Below are positions 14,212 through 21,758 of a stretch of DNA of 32,022 nt, one piece after another. Each line of letters opens with the position of its first letter. Position 1 is the stretch's first letter. The stretch spans positions 1 through 32,022 of the forward strand of contig NZ_JAAKZY010000115.1 of the NCBI RefSeq assembly GCF_011045015.1, given 5' to 3'. Source of the DNA: Streptomyces scabichelini (GTDB taxonomy: Bacteria > Actinomycetota > Actinomycetes > Streptomycetales > Streptomycetaceae). The notes under the pieces were generated by a model. The model did not search any database and had not been told where the DNA came from. It saw nothing but the letters and a program-made list of their open reading frames with translations. Both the position numbers and the translations under genes were made by a program.

Positions 14212-15165
14212 ATGGATCACAGCGGGCACGGCATGACCATGGATCTGCCGCCGTTCACGCTGGGCCGAGGGCTCGAGTGGTCCGCGGACCCGTTCTTCCT
14301 CGTCGCCTGCCTGGTGGGGCTTGCCCTGTACGGGTGGGGTGTCGTGCGGCTTCTGCGGCGCGGTGACAAGTGGCCGGTCGGGCGGATCGTGGCGTTCGTC
14401 GTCGGGGTACTGAGTGTCTTGCTCATGATGTGCACCGGGCTCAACGACTACGGCATGGTCATGTTCAGCGTGCACATGGTGCAGCACATGGTGATCAGCA
14501 TGCTGTCGCCGATCCTGATCCTGCTCGGCGCGCCGATCACGCTGGCGCTGCGGGCGCTGCCGGTGGCGTCCCGCCGGGGCCACAAGGGACCGCGTGAGCT
14601 GCTGCTGGCGCTGCTGCACAGCAGGTTCATGCAGCTGATCTCGCACCCGGCGTTCACGATTCCGCTGTTCATCGCGAGCCTGTACGCGCTGTACTTCACT
14701 CCCCTCTTCGACTTCCTGATGGATTCGAAGACGGGCCACACCGTGATGATGTGCCACTTCCTCGCCGTCGGCCTCGTCTTCTTCTGGCCGATCATGGGCG
14801 TCGATCCCGGTCCGAACCGGCCCGGCTATCTGATGCGGATGCTGGAGCTGTTCGCGGGCATGCCGTTCCACGCGTTCTTCGGTATCGCGCTGATGATGGC
14901 GTCCGGCCCGATGGTCGAGACGTACAAGAACCCTCCCGCGTCGCTCGGCATCGACGCGCTCGCCGACCAGAACGCGGCGGGCGGCATCGCCTGGGCGTTC
15001 AGCGAGATCCCGTCCGTACTCGTGCTGCTGGCGCTGCTCTTCCAGTGGTACCGCTCCGAACAGCGGCAGGCCCGGCGCAAGGACCGGGCCGCGGACCGCG
15101 ACGGGGACAAGGAGCTGGAGGCGTACAACGCCTATCTGGCCTCGCTGAACGCGCGTACACGCTGA
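14212..15165 (+). CDS. ctaG: Cytochrome c oxidase assembly membrane protein, CtaG-like
   Basis: 317-residue polytopic membrane protein of the caa3-type CtaG family (assembly/copper insertion for cytochrome oxidase). About seven hydrophobic segments are visible, for example residues 26-45, 60-75, 86-109, 141-163, 174-194, 215-236 and 263-281. The N-terminus MDHSGHGMTM is His/Met-rich and could bind copper. His and Met residues also cluster in the second and third segments (MFSVHMVQHMVISM). The tail is charged (QRQARRKDRAADRDGDKE) and should be cytoplasmic. AGGAG precedes the ATG by 8 bases. No oxidase structural gene is adjacent, so the link to oxidase maturation is by family only; general copper handling is the main alternative. 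Confidence 0.88.
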   Translation: MDHSGHGMTMDLPPFTLGRGLEWSADPFFLVACLVGLALYGWGVVRLLRRGDKWPVGRIVAFVVGVLSVLLMMCTGLNDYGMVMFSVHMVQHMVISMLSPILILLGAPITLALRALPVASRRGHKGPRELLLALLHSRFMQLISHPAFTIPLFIASLYALYFTPLFDFLMDSKTGHTVMMCHFLAVGLVFFWPIMGVDPGPNRPGYLMRMLELFAGMPFHAFFGIALMMASGPMVETYKNPPASLGIDALADQNAAGGIAWAFSEIPSVLVLLALLFQWYRSEQRQARRKDRAADRDGDKELEAYNAYLASLNARTR

Positions 15166-15175
15166 GGCATCTCCA

Positions 15176-15240
15176 GGCACTTTTTGCCCCATTTAAATAA
15201 CCCTGCCTGAAAGGCTTTTCTATTCAGTAGCATGGCGCGC
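15176..15240. promoter_or_regulatory. AT-rich promoter region of the kinase operon
   Basis: Contains ATTTAAATAA and TTTTCTATTCAGTAG, strikingly AT-rich against the very GC-rich surroundings, and a short inverted repeat GCCT-GAA-AGGC (15205-15215). I cannot assign a single -35/-10 pair. The strong compositional dip just before the PASTA lipoprotein gene suggests an easily melted promoter or a nucleoid-protein site. Confidence 0.4.
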
Positions 15241-15293
15241 GAGCCCTGCTTCCGCTCTGCAGGGCGACGGGGGAACCGCCGGGGGGAGCGGTA

Positions 15294-16625
15294 ATGACAT
15301 TTCGCGTGCCCATGTACAGGGGCATCCAATCTTCGGTCCGCAGGACCGCGCTTCTACTGGTCGCTTTACTGATCCTCAGTGGCTGCACACAATCCGACCG
15401 CTCGTTCATCGTGAAGGCCGTAGCCGCAGGCATTCCGTCGCTCGATCCCTTCTTCGACGAGAAGAGCGGTCTCGGGGAGGATGCCGAGCTACGTGCTGAA
15501 CGGCCGCGCGGCGGCCTCCAGCAGGGCAACAGGCCGGGGCTGTACGGCGGTTCGAGCAAGCCGAGCACCTGTGACGTCGACCGGCTCAAGGAATTCCTCA
15601 CCGATCCCAAGAACCGCCAGAAGGCGCGGGAATGGGCGCGGATCGTCGGAATTTCTCCGGATTCGATCGAGGAATACATTGATCGACTCACACCGGTTCT
15701 GCTGCGTCACGACACCCTTGTGAAGAACCACGACTACAAGAAGGGCAAGGCCGTCGCCTTCGACTCCTTGCTGGAGGCGGGAATCGCGGTTCTCGTGAAC
15801 GATCAGGGACTGCCCGCCGTGAAGTGCTCCTGCGGTAATCCGCTGCGCACCTTCGAGGGGGACACCCAAAAGATCTCGGTGCGGTTCGAGGACGGCAACA
15901 AGAAATGGCCGGGCTTTCGCGAGGACTCGGTGGTGTCGGTCGATCCCTCACCCACCAAGCTCGACCGGCTCGCGCTCGTGGACGTGGACGACACGGGCCA
16001 GGGGATCGACCGGCCGGTCGGCACCGACGGCTCGGAGGACCGGACCTTCGACACGCGTGAGAAACAGCGCGTGCCGGACCTGGCGGGGCTGACCCTCGCC
16101 GAGGCCTCGCAGCGGCTGGCGGACAACGGGCTGGCGATGGACTACAGCGGCGACGGTCCGCCGCCCGACGAGGCCAGGGTGACCGGGTCCCAGCCGGCTG
16201 CGGGCAGCGAGCTGCTGTGGGGGCAGTACGTGAAACTCTCCGTGGACGGCGACGCCACCGGGGAGTCGGGCACTCCCCCGGATTCAGGGCCGACGTCGCC
16301 CACCGAGACGCCGACCGACACTTCGACTCCGACCGAACCGACGGAGACGTCGACGCCGCCCACCGACACGCCGCCCACTGACACGCCGTCCACGCGGACG
16401 CCGACCGGAACGGGGACCACCAAGGCCTCGCCGCCCCCGTCGACGGACAACGAGCCTCCGCCGCCCGCCGACCCGCCTCGTACGAGCTCGTCACCGGCCA
16501 CGAGCGATCCGGTCACCAGTGAGCCCGTCACGAGCGCGCCAGTCACCAGCAGCGCACCGGTCACCAGCGCACCCGTGACCAGCAGCGCGCCCGTCACAAG
16601 TGACCCCGCCCCGAGCACGGTCTGA
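15294..16625 (+). CDS. PASTA-domain lipoprotein with DUF6777-like domain
   Basis: 443-residue secreted lipoprotein. Residues 16-31 form a signal peptide with lipobox LSGC, so C31 would be lipidated. Residues about 60-200 resemble the Streptomyces DUF6777 family (recognised by the STCDVDRLKEFLTDP, LTPVLLRHDTLVKNHDYKKG and VKCSCGNPL segments). Residues about 258-318 are one PASTA repeat (VPDLAGLTLAEASQRLADNG to YVKLSVD), a fold that senses muropeptides or cell-wall precursors. Residues 319-443 are a Pro/Thr/Ser tail ending in repeated PVTS/PVTSSA units that may span the wall. GGGGGAG lies upstream of ATG 15294. Codon 25 is TTA. The Ser/Thr kinase gene begins 24 bases after the stop. PASTA repeats are usually fused to such kinases; here the sensor is a separate lipoprotein. 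Confidence 0.8.
   Translation: MTFRVPMYRGIQSSVRRTALLLVALLILSGCTQSDRSFIVKAVAAGIPSLDPFFDEKSGLGEDAELRAERPRGGLQQGNRPGLYGGSSKPSTCDVDRLKEFLTDPKNRQKAREWARIVGISPDSIEEYIDRLTPVLLRHDTLVKNHDYKKGKAVAFDSLLEAGIAVLVNDQGLPAVKCSCGNPLRTFEGDTQKISVRFEDGNKKWPGFREDSVVSVDPSPTKLDRLALVDVDDTGQGIDRPVGTDGSEDRTFDTREKQRVPDLAGLTLAEASQRLADNGLAMDYSGDGPPPDEARVTGSQPAAGSELLWGQYVKLSVDGDATGESGTPPDSGPTSPTETPTDTSTPTEPTETSTPPTDTPPTDTPSTRTPTGTGTTKASPPPSTDNEPPPPADPPRTSSSPATSDPVTSEPVTSAPVTSSAPVTSAPVTSSAPVTSDPAPSTV
15366..15368 (+). other. TTA codon (bldA-dependent leucine)
   Basis: In frame as Leu25, inside the signal peptide of the PASTA lipoprotein. In Streptomyces TTA is read only by the bldA tRNA, which becomes abundant late in growth, so TTA genes are tied to development. 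I found no other in-frame TTA in the genes of this window. Confidence 0.85.
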
Positions 16626-16649
16626 CCCACGGCACCCAGGGAGGATCGG

Positions 16650-18497
16650 ATGGCACAAGACACATCCCAGTCCGGAGTGGGCCGGGTCATCGCGGGCCGG
16701 TACCTGCTCCTGAACCGGCTCGGCACCGGCGGCATGGGACACGTCTGGCTCGCCCACGACCAGCATCTCGCCTGTGAGGTCGCGCTCAAGGAGATCGTGT
16801 TCCGCAACCCGGCAGAGGCCGGCCAGGAGCGGGCGGCCCGGGTCGCGCGCGCCCGCGCCGAGGCCCGGCACGCGGCGGGGCTGCGGGGCCATCCGCACGT
16901 GGTGACCGTGCACGACGTGCTGGAGCACGAGGGCCTGCCGTGGATCGTGATGGAGTACGTCGCGGGCGCCCTCGACCTGCGCGACCTGGTCATGCAGCGC
17001 GGCACGGCCGCGCCCGCCGAGTGCGCCCGGATCGGCCTGGCCGTGCTGGACGCGCTGACCTCCGGCCACGAGCGGGGCATCATGCACCGCGACGTGAAGC
17101 CCGCCAACATCCTGCTGGCGCCGGACCGCTCGGGTTCCCCGTACGGGCGTGTCCTGCTCACCGACTACGGCATCTCCGTGCAGCCGGACTCCGCCGAGAC
17201 GCGCTGGACGATGACGTCCATGCTCGTGGGCACGGCCGGATATCTGGCACCCGAGCGGGCCCAGGGCGGGCCACCGACCGCGGCCGCCGACCTGTTCTCG
17301 CTGGGGTGCACGCTCTACTACGCGGTCGAGGGCTGCGGCCCCTTCGACCGCGACACGGACCTGGCCGCGCTCACCGCGGTCGTCCTGGAGGAGCCCCGGC
17401 CGCCGCGGCGCGCGGGCGCGCTGCAACCGCTCCTGGCGGCCATGCTCACGAAGGACCCGGTCCACCGGATCACTGCGGAGGAGACCGAGGCCGCGCTGTC
17501 CGCGATCGTCACGCCCCAGTCGCCTCCCCGAACGCAGGTCGATCCGGGGTCGCAGCCGCCGTGGGCCCGGGCCGAGACCGAGGCAGCGGCCATGGCTCCG
17601 CCCACGCCGGGCTTCGGACCACCGATGTCACCCATGCCACCCATGTCACCGACGTACGGACCGCCGACCGGCAGACGGCGCCGCAAGCGCTCGAACGTCC
17701 TGCGGTCCGTGACCGCCGGTCTCCTCGGTCTCGGCCTCGCGCTCGGCGGGGTCTGGTACGCGATGGGTCAGCGGGCGGACGAGGGCAGCAGCAAGAAGCC
17801 GTACGGAGGGACCATCGGGCTCGCCGAACCGCTCGAGGACGGCGACTGTGTGATCGCCGACTGGCCCGAGAAACGTTTCGAGGGCACTCCACGGCTGAAG
17901 GCCGAAGACTGCCTCAAAGGGGTGCCGGACGGCCAGGTCATGGCGGTGGTCGAGGCCGGATCCGCCGAGGAGGCGCGGACGAACGGGCCCGCCAGGTGCG
18001 AGGAGCGGACCGAGGAGACCCGCAAGAAGCTCGCGGACGTACGCGGCTACACCGTGCTGCCCACCGAAGCGGGCTTCGAGGCCGCCGGGCGGCGCGCCGT
18101 CTGTCTGCTTCTCGGGGCGAACGGTGGGGTGTACGGGCCGCTCGGGGACCATCGCGAGCCGGGGCTGCTGTTCATCGATACGGCCAATATGCAGAAGCAG
18201 GACTGTCTGGACGAGCGGTCCGACCGGGACGCCCGGCTGGTGTCCTGCGAGAAGCCGCACGACCAGCGAGTACTCGGCTTCACCCGGCTGGGCCCTGGCA
18301 CGACCCTCGAAGAGGCCAAGCAGGAGTCCCTGGAGGCGTGTGCGGCGGATGTGCCACCGATCCAGTACGGCTATGACCCGAATCGCTACGAAACGGCGGC
18401 CTGGGCCGGGGAGAGCGGCTGGAAATCAGGCACCCATTTCGTCGTATGCACCGTGAAAAGGCAAGACGGGGGCACCATGGAGAGGGACGAACCATGA
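16650..18497 (+). CDS. Transmembrane Ser/Thr protein kinase with Septum_form-like ectodomain
   Basis: 615 residues. The kinase domain occupies residues 12-285: glycine loop LGTGGMGHVW, ATP lysine K47 (VALKEI), catalytic loop HRDVKPAN with D148, DYG (172-174) in place of DFG, and APE (200-202). The activation loop TRWTMTSMLVGT has several Thr/Ser for autophosphorylation. A Pro-rich juxtamembrane stretch (288-340) and basic RRRRKR precede one membrane helix (about 352-371). The outer part (372-615) has eight Cys and looks like two tandem copies of a Septum_form-like domain, about 387-497 and 512-605, each with four Cys. There are no PASTA repeats. AGGGAGG at 16638-16644 sets the start. Operon with the PASTA lipoprotein upstream and a 52-residue membrane protein downstream. 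Substrates unknown; likely targets are cell-wall or division proteins. Confidence 0.92.
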   Translation: MAQDTSQSGVGRVIAGRYLLLNRLGTGGMGHVWLAHDQHLACEVALKEIVFRNPAEAGQERAARVARARAEARHAAGLRGHPHVVTVHDVLEHEGLPWIVMEYVAGALDLRDLVMQRGTAAPAECARIGLAVLDALTSGHERGIMHRDVKPANILLAPDRSGSPYGRVLLTDYGISVQPDSAETRWTMTSMLVGTAGYLAPERAQGGPPTAAADLFSLGCTLYYAVEGCGPFDRDTDLAALTAVVLEEPRPPRRAGALQPLLAAMLTKDPVHRITAEETEAALSAIVTPQSPPRTQVDPGSQPPWARAETEAAAMAPPTPGFGPPMSPMPPMSPTYGPPTGRRRRKRSNVLRSVTAGLLGLGLALGGVWYAMGQRADEGSSKKPYGGTIGLAEPLEDGDCVIADWPEKRFEGTPRLKAEDCLKGVPDGQVMAVVEAGSAEEARTNGPARCEERTEETRKKLADVRGYTVLPTEAGFEAAGRRAVCLLLGANGGVYGPLGDHREPGLLFIDTANMQKQDCLDERSDRDARLVSCEKPHDQRVLGFTRLGPGTTLEEAKQESLEACAADVPPIQYGYDPNRYETAAWAGESGWKSGTHFVVCTVKRQDGGTMERDEP

Positions 18498-18510
18498 GGA
18501 GGGTGTTGCG

Positions 18511-18669
18511 ATGCCCGGTTCTACGAAGACCATGGGGGTGCTCACCGTCGGCGGCCTGGTGATGGTCACGGCCTACACGGTGGCGCTCGGCAGCAACGGC
18601 TGGCTGTGGTTCGGCTGGGTCGTGCTCGGCCTGATCACCCTGGCGATGGTGGCCTCGCGCAGCACCTGA
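18511..18669 (+). CDS. 52-residue membrane protein of the kinase operon
   Basis: Short gene starting 13 bases after the kinase stop, with GAGGAGGG (18496-18503) overlapping that stop and 7 bases before ATG 18511. The product is almost entirely two hydrophobic segments, about residues 8-26 (MGVLTVGGLVMVTAYTVAL) and 31-48 (WLWFGWVVLGLITLAMVA), joined by GSNG. No family recognised. Strong ribosome site, G/C-rich third positions and position before a terminator make it a real gene. It may be a small partner or modulator of the kinase in the membrane, which is inference from the operon only. Confidence 0.8.
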   Translation: MPGSTKTMGVLTVGGLVMVTAYTVALGSNGWLWFGWVVLGLITLAMVASRST

Positions 18670-18686
18670 TGCCCTCCGCCGCTTCT

Positions 18687-18717
18687 CCCCCGGACCGCCC
18701 GTCGGCTGGTCCGGGGG
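18687..18717. terminator. Bidirectional terminator hairpin
   Basis: Arms CCCCCGGACC (18687-18696) and GGTCCGGGGG (18708-18717), perfect 10-bp stem, 11-base loop, followed by CTTTC. It lies between the kinase operon and the convergent histidine kinase gene, whose stop is at 18721. Confidence 0.75.
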
Positions 18718-18720
18718 CTT

Positions 18721-19935
18721 TCATACGTGGGGCAGCCGTCCCGCCGAGTGCACGCCCGGCTGGTATTTCGGCAGCCTGGCGGTGATTTTCATGCCGGCGC
18801 CGAGGGCGGTCTCGATGACGAGCCCGTAGTCGTCTCCGTAGACCTGGCGCAGCCGGTCGTCGACGTTCGACAGGCCGATGCCGCCCGACGGGCTGATCTC
18901 GCCTGCCAGGATGCGGCGCAGCCAGTCCGGGTCCATGCCGGGGCCGTCGTCCTCGATGACGACGAGTGCCTCGGCTCCCGCGTCCTGCGCGGTGATGCTG
19001 ATGTGGCTCTTGTCGATGTTGCCGCTGCCGCCCTCCAGGCCGTGTTTCACGGCGTTCTCCACGAGGGGTTGCAGACACAGGAAGGGCAGCGCCACCGGGA
19101 GCACTTCGGGGGCTATCTGCAGGGTGACCGAGAGCCGGTCCCCGAAGCGGGCTCTGACCAGGGCCAAGTAGTGGTCGATGGCGTGGAGTTCGTCGGCGAG
19201 CGTGGTGAAGTCGCCGTGCCTGCGGAACGAGTAGCGGGTGAAGTCGGCGAATTCCAGGAGGAGTTCGCGGGCCCGCTCCGGGTCGGTGCGGACGAACGAG
19301 GCGATCACGGCGAGCGAGTTGAAGATGAAGTGCGGGGAGATCTGTGCGCGCAGGGCCTTGATCTCGGCCTCGATCAGCCGTGTACGGGACTGGTCGAGGT
19401 CGGCGAGTTCCAGCTGGACCGAGACCCAGCGGGCGACCTCTCCGGTGGCCCGGACCAGTACGGCGGACTCGCGGGGCGCGCAGGCGACGAGCGCGCCGTG
19501 CACGCGGTCGTCGACGGTGAGCGGGGCGACGACGGCCCAGCTCAGCGGGCAGTCGGGTTCGACGCAGTCGAGGCGGAAGGCCTCGCCCCGGCCGTTCTCC
19601 AGCGGGCCGCCGAGCCGGTCCATGATCTGCGTCTTGTGGTGCTCGCCGACGCCTTCCCAGGCCAGCACCGTGTCCCGGTCGGTGAGGCAGAGCGCGTCGG
19701 TGCCGAGCAGGGTGCGCAGTCGCCTGGCCGACTTGCGGGCCGTCTCCTCGGTCAGGCCCGCGCGCAGCGGGGGCGCGGCGAGCGACGCGGTGTGCAGGGT
19801 CTCGAAGGTGGCGTGCTCGACGGCGGTGCCGAGGCCGCCGAGGCTCCGCGGGCGCGTGGTGCGCCGGCCGAGCCAGAATCCGGCCGCCAGCAGCGGGAGT
19901 ACGGCCACGCACAGCCCGGCCAGGAAACCGCTCAT
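18721..19935 (-). CDS. LytS-family sensor histidine kinase
   Basis: 404 residues. One N-terminal membrane segment (about 4-22), then a GAF-like sensor region (about 66-172), then the His_kinase domain of the LytS/YehU type: ISPHFIFNSL with phospho-acceptor H202, N-box LVENAVKHG (N294), DDGPGMD and GGIGLSNVDDRL. Typical LytS proteins have five or more membrane segments; this one has only one, so the signal is probably read in the cytoplasm by the GAF domain or through the symporter. Its ATG at 19935 has no good ribosome site of its own and overlaps the stop of a 7-codon minicistron, which itself overlaps the symporter stop, so translation depends on ribosomes arriving from upstream. The cognate regulator is the LytTR protein at the head of the same operon. 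Confidence 0.93.
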   Translation of the reverse strand: MSGFLAGLCVAVLPLLAAGFWLGRRTTRPRSLGGLGTAVEHATFETLHTASLAAPPLRAGLTEETARKSARRLRTLLGTDALCLTDRDTVLAWEGVGEHHKTQIMDRLGGPLENGRGEAFRLDCVEPDCPLSWAVVAPLTVDDRVHGALVACAPRESAVLVRATGEVARWVSVQLELADLDQSRTRLIEAEIKALRAQISPHFIFNSLAVIASFVRTDPERARELLLEFADFTRYSFRRHGDFTTLADELHAIDHYLALVRARFGDRLSVTLQIAPEVLPVALPFLCLQPLVENAVKHGLEGGSGNIDKSHISITAQDAGAEALVVIEDDGPGMDPDWLRRILAGEISPSGGIGLSNVDDRLRQVYGDDYGLVIETALGAGMKITARLPKYQPGVHSAGRLPHV

Positions 19936-19955
19936 GCCTCGATCACGAAGCTCAT
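19932..19955 (-). other. 7-codon minicistron between symporter and histidine kinase
   Basis: ATG (19955-19953) overlaps the symporter stop as ATGA, reads MSFVIEA, and its TGA (19934-19932) overlaps the ATG of the histidine kinase as ATGA. AAGGAAG ends 7 bases before its start, a good ribosome site, while the kinase start has none. It arises from a 12-base direct duplication (CTCATGCCTCGA at 19931-19942 and 19951-19962). Probably a translational coupling device rather than a functional peptide. Confidence 0.55.
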
Positions 19956-21712
19956 GCCTCGACTTCCTTTGCTTCCTTTGCTTCCTTCGCGCTCACGGCC
20001 GTTCGCACCTGTCCGCCCGACAGCTGTTCCGGCAGATGGAAGCGGGCGAGGATCGCTGCCGTGCCCGCCGGTACCCGGCTGGGTGTGGCGAGCGACACCA
20101 GCACCATGGTGAGGAAGCCGAGCGGCACGGACCACAGTGCGGGCCAGGCGAGCAGTGCGTGCAGCGAGCCCGTGTCCGGGAAGCCCGCCATGGTCGCGGC
20201 GACCGCGAGCAGCGCCGAGCCGCCACCGACGAGCATCCCGGCCGCCGCGCCGGGCGGGGTGAGCCGCCGCCACCAGATGCCGAGGACGAGGAGCGGGCAG
20301 AACGACGAGGCGGACACGGCGAAGGCGAGCCCCACGGCGTCCGCGACGGGCAGTCCGCCCACGAGCATGCTGGCCGCCAGCGGAACGCTCATCGCGAGCA
20401 CCGTGCCGAGCCGGAAGTGCCGTACGCCGCGGGAGGGGAGCACGTCCTGGGTGAGCACCCCTGCCACCGCCATGGTCAGCCCGGACGCCGTGGACAGGAA
20501 CGCCGCGAAGGCCCCGCCCGCCACCAGCGCGCCCAGCAGATCCCCGCCGAGTCCGCCGATCACCCGGTCGGGCAGCAGCAGCACGGCGGCGTCCGCGTCC
20601 CCGGTGAGGGTGAGATCGGGAGCGTACAGGCGCCCGAGAGCGCCATAGAGCGGTGGCAGCAGGTAGAACGCGCCGATCAGGCCGAGTACGACGACGGTGG
20701 TGCGGCGGGCGGCGACGCCGTGCGGGCTGGTGTAGAAGCGGACGACGACGTGCGGCAGTCCCATGGTGCCGAGGAAGGTGGCGAGAATCAGTCCGTACGT
20801 GGCGTACAGCGGGCGGTCCTCGCGGCCCTCGGCAAGGGAGGTGGACATGCCGCCGTTGCTGCCGCGGTCGGCGACGGGCACGTGGTCGCCCTTGGTGAAG
20901 CCCAGCCGGGTGCCCTGCTCGATGCGGTGGACGCCCGCGGAGAGCCGGACCCGCTCGTCCTCGTACCGCTCGCCGTCCACCGTGCCCGTCGTCGTGACGC
21001 TCAGCGGTTCGGCGAGTTTCAGGTCGAGGCTGCTGTCGACGCGGACGACCTGGTGCTCGCGAAATGTCGCCGGTTCGTCGAAGGGGTGCCGCGGTGATCC
21101 GTCGCCCTGCCAGGCGAGGACCAGGAACAGGGCGGGGACGAGCAGGGCAGTGAGCTTGAGCCAGTACTGGAAGGCCTGCACGAAGGTGATGCTGCGCATG
21201 CCACCGGCGGCGACGGTCGCGACCACGACGACGGCGACGATGATCCCGCCGAGCGACTTCGACGCCCCGGTCAGCACGTTCAACGTCAGCCCGGCGCCCT
21301 GCAGCTGGGGCAGCAGATACAGCCAGCCGACGCCGACGACGAAGGCTCCGGCCAGTCGCCGGACGGCCGAGGACGCCAGCCGGGCCTCGGCGAAGTCGGG
21401 CAGCGTGTAGGCGCCGGAGCGGCGCAGCGGGGCCGCCACGAAGAGCAGCAGGACGAGGTAGCCCGCGGTATAGCCGACCGGGTACCAGAGCATGTCGGGG
21501 CCCTGGACGAGGACGAGGCCCGCGATGCCGAGGAACGAGGCGGCGGAGAGGTACTCGCCGCTGATGGCGGCCGCGTTCAGGCGGGGGCCGACGGTGCGTG
21601 AGGCCACGTAGAAGTCGGAGGTGGTGCGTGAGATGCGCAGGCCGAACGCGCCGACGAAGACGGTCGCCACGACGACGAGGGCGACCGCGGGAACGGCGTA
21701 GTTCTCGTTCAC
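19952..21712 (-). CDS. Sodium/solute symporter (SSS family), monocarboxylate-type
   Basis: 586 residues with about 13 hydrophobic segments. The SSS signature region (TTSDFYVASRTVGPRLNA, SGEYLSAASFLG) near residues 30-62 matches the ActP/MctC branch that takes up acetate, pyruvate or propionate. Between residues about 203 and 302 there is a hydrophilic insertion of about 100 residues, predicted outside the membrane. The C-terminus is KEAKEAKEVEA, encoded by a 9-base tandem repeat. The start is GTG 21712; the codon two before it is an in-frame TGA, so no longer start is possible. Lies in an operon with the small membrane protein upstream and a LytS-type kinase downstream. By analogy with BtsSR/BtsT and LytST systems, pyruvate is a reasonable substrate guess; sequence alone does not prove it. 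Confidence 0.88.
   Translation of the reverse strand: MNENYAVPAVALVVVATVFVGAFGLRISRTTSDFYVASRTVGPRLNAAAISGEYLSAASFLGIAGLVLVQGPDMLWYPVGYTAGYLVLLLFVAAPLRRSGAYTLPDFAEARLASSAVRRLAGAFVVGVGWLYLLPQLQGAGLTLNVLTGASKSLGGIIVAVVVVATVAAGGMRSITFVQAFQYWLKLTALLVPALFLVLAWQGDGSPRHPFDEPATFREHQVVRVDSSLDLKLAEPLSVTTTGTVDGERYEDERVRLSAGVHRIEQGTRLGFTKGDHVPVADRGSNGGMSTSLAEGREDRPLYATYGLILATFLGTMGLPHVVVRFYTSPHGVAARRTTVVVLGLIGAFYLLPPLYGALGRLYAPDLTLTGDADAAVLLLPDRVIGGLGGDLLGALVAGGAFAAFLSTASGLTMAVAGVLTQDVLPSRGVRHFRLGTVLAMSVPLAASMLVGGLPVADAVGLAFAVSASSFCPLLVLGIWWRRLTPPGAAAGMLVGGGSALLAVAATMAGFPDTGSLHALLAWPALWSVPLGFLTMVLVSLATPSRVPAGTAAILARFHLPEQLSGGQVRTAVSAKEAKEAKEVEA
19963..19989 (-). repeat. 9-base tandem repeat at the symporter 3' end
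   Basis: Three units of CTTCCTTTG (last one CTTCCTTCG) on the plus strand. On the coding strand each unit reads AAGGAAGC-like and encodes the Lys-Glu-Ala repeats of the C-terminus. It also supplies three AAGGA ribosome-site-like sequences just before the minicistron start. Confidence 0.8.
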
Positions 21713-21715
21713 GGC

Positions 21716-21739
21716 TCAGCGGTCCTCGTTCGGGTTCAT
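21716..21739 (-). other. 7-codon minicistron before the symporter
   Basis: ATG 21739 reads MNPNEDR and stops at TGA 21718-21716. After one codon (GCC) the symporter GTG begins in the same frame. Its end, TCAGCGGTCCTCG on the plus strand (21716-21728), is a 13-base duplicate of the end of the preceding small gene (21759-21771). There is no good ribosome site before this ATG. It may be the old N-terminus of the symporter cut off by a stop, or a spacer remnant. Confidence 0.4.
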
Positions 21740-21758
21740 GGGGCTCGGCGTTCCGGGG

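Noticed and set aside
18727..21097. Long plus-strand frames opposite the histidine kinase and symporter
   Set aside because: They mirror the codon bias of the real minus-strand genes, show no domains and have no ribosome sites.
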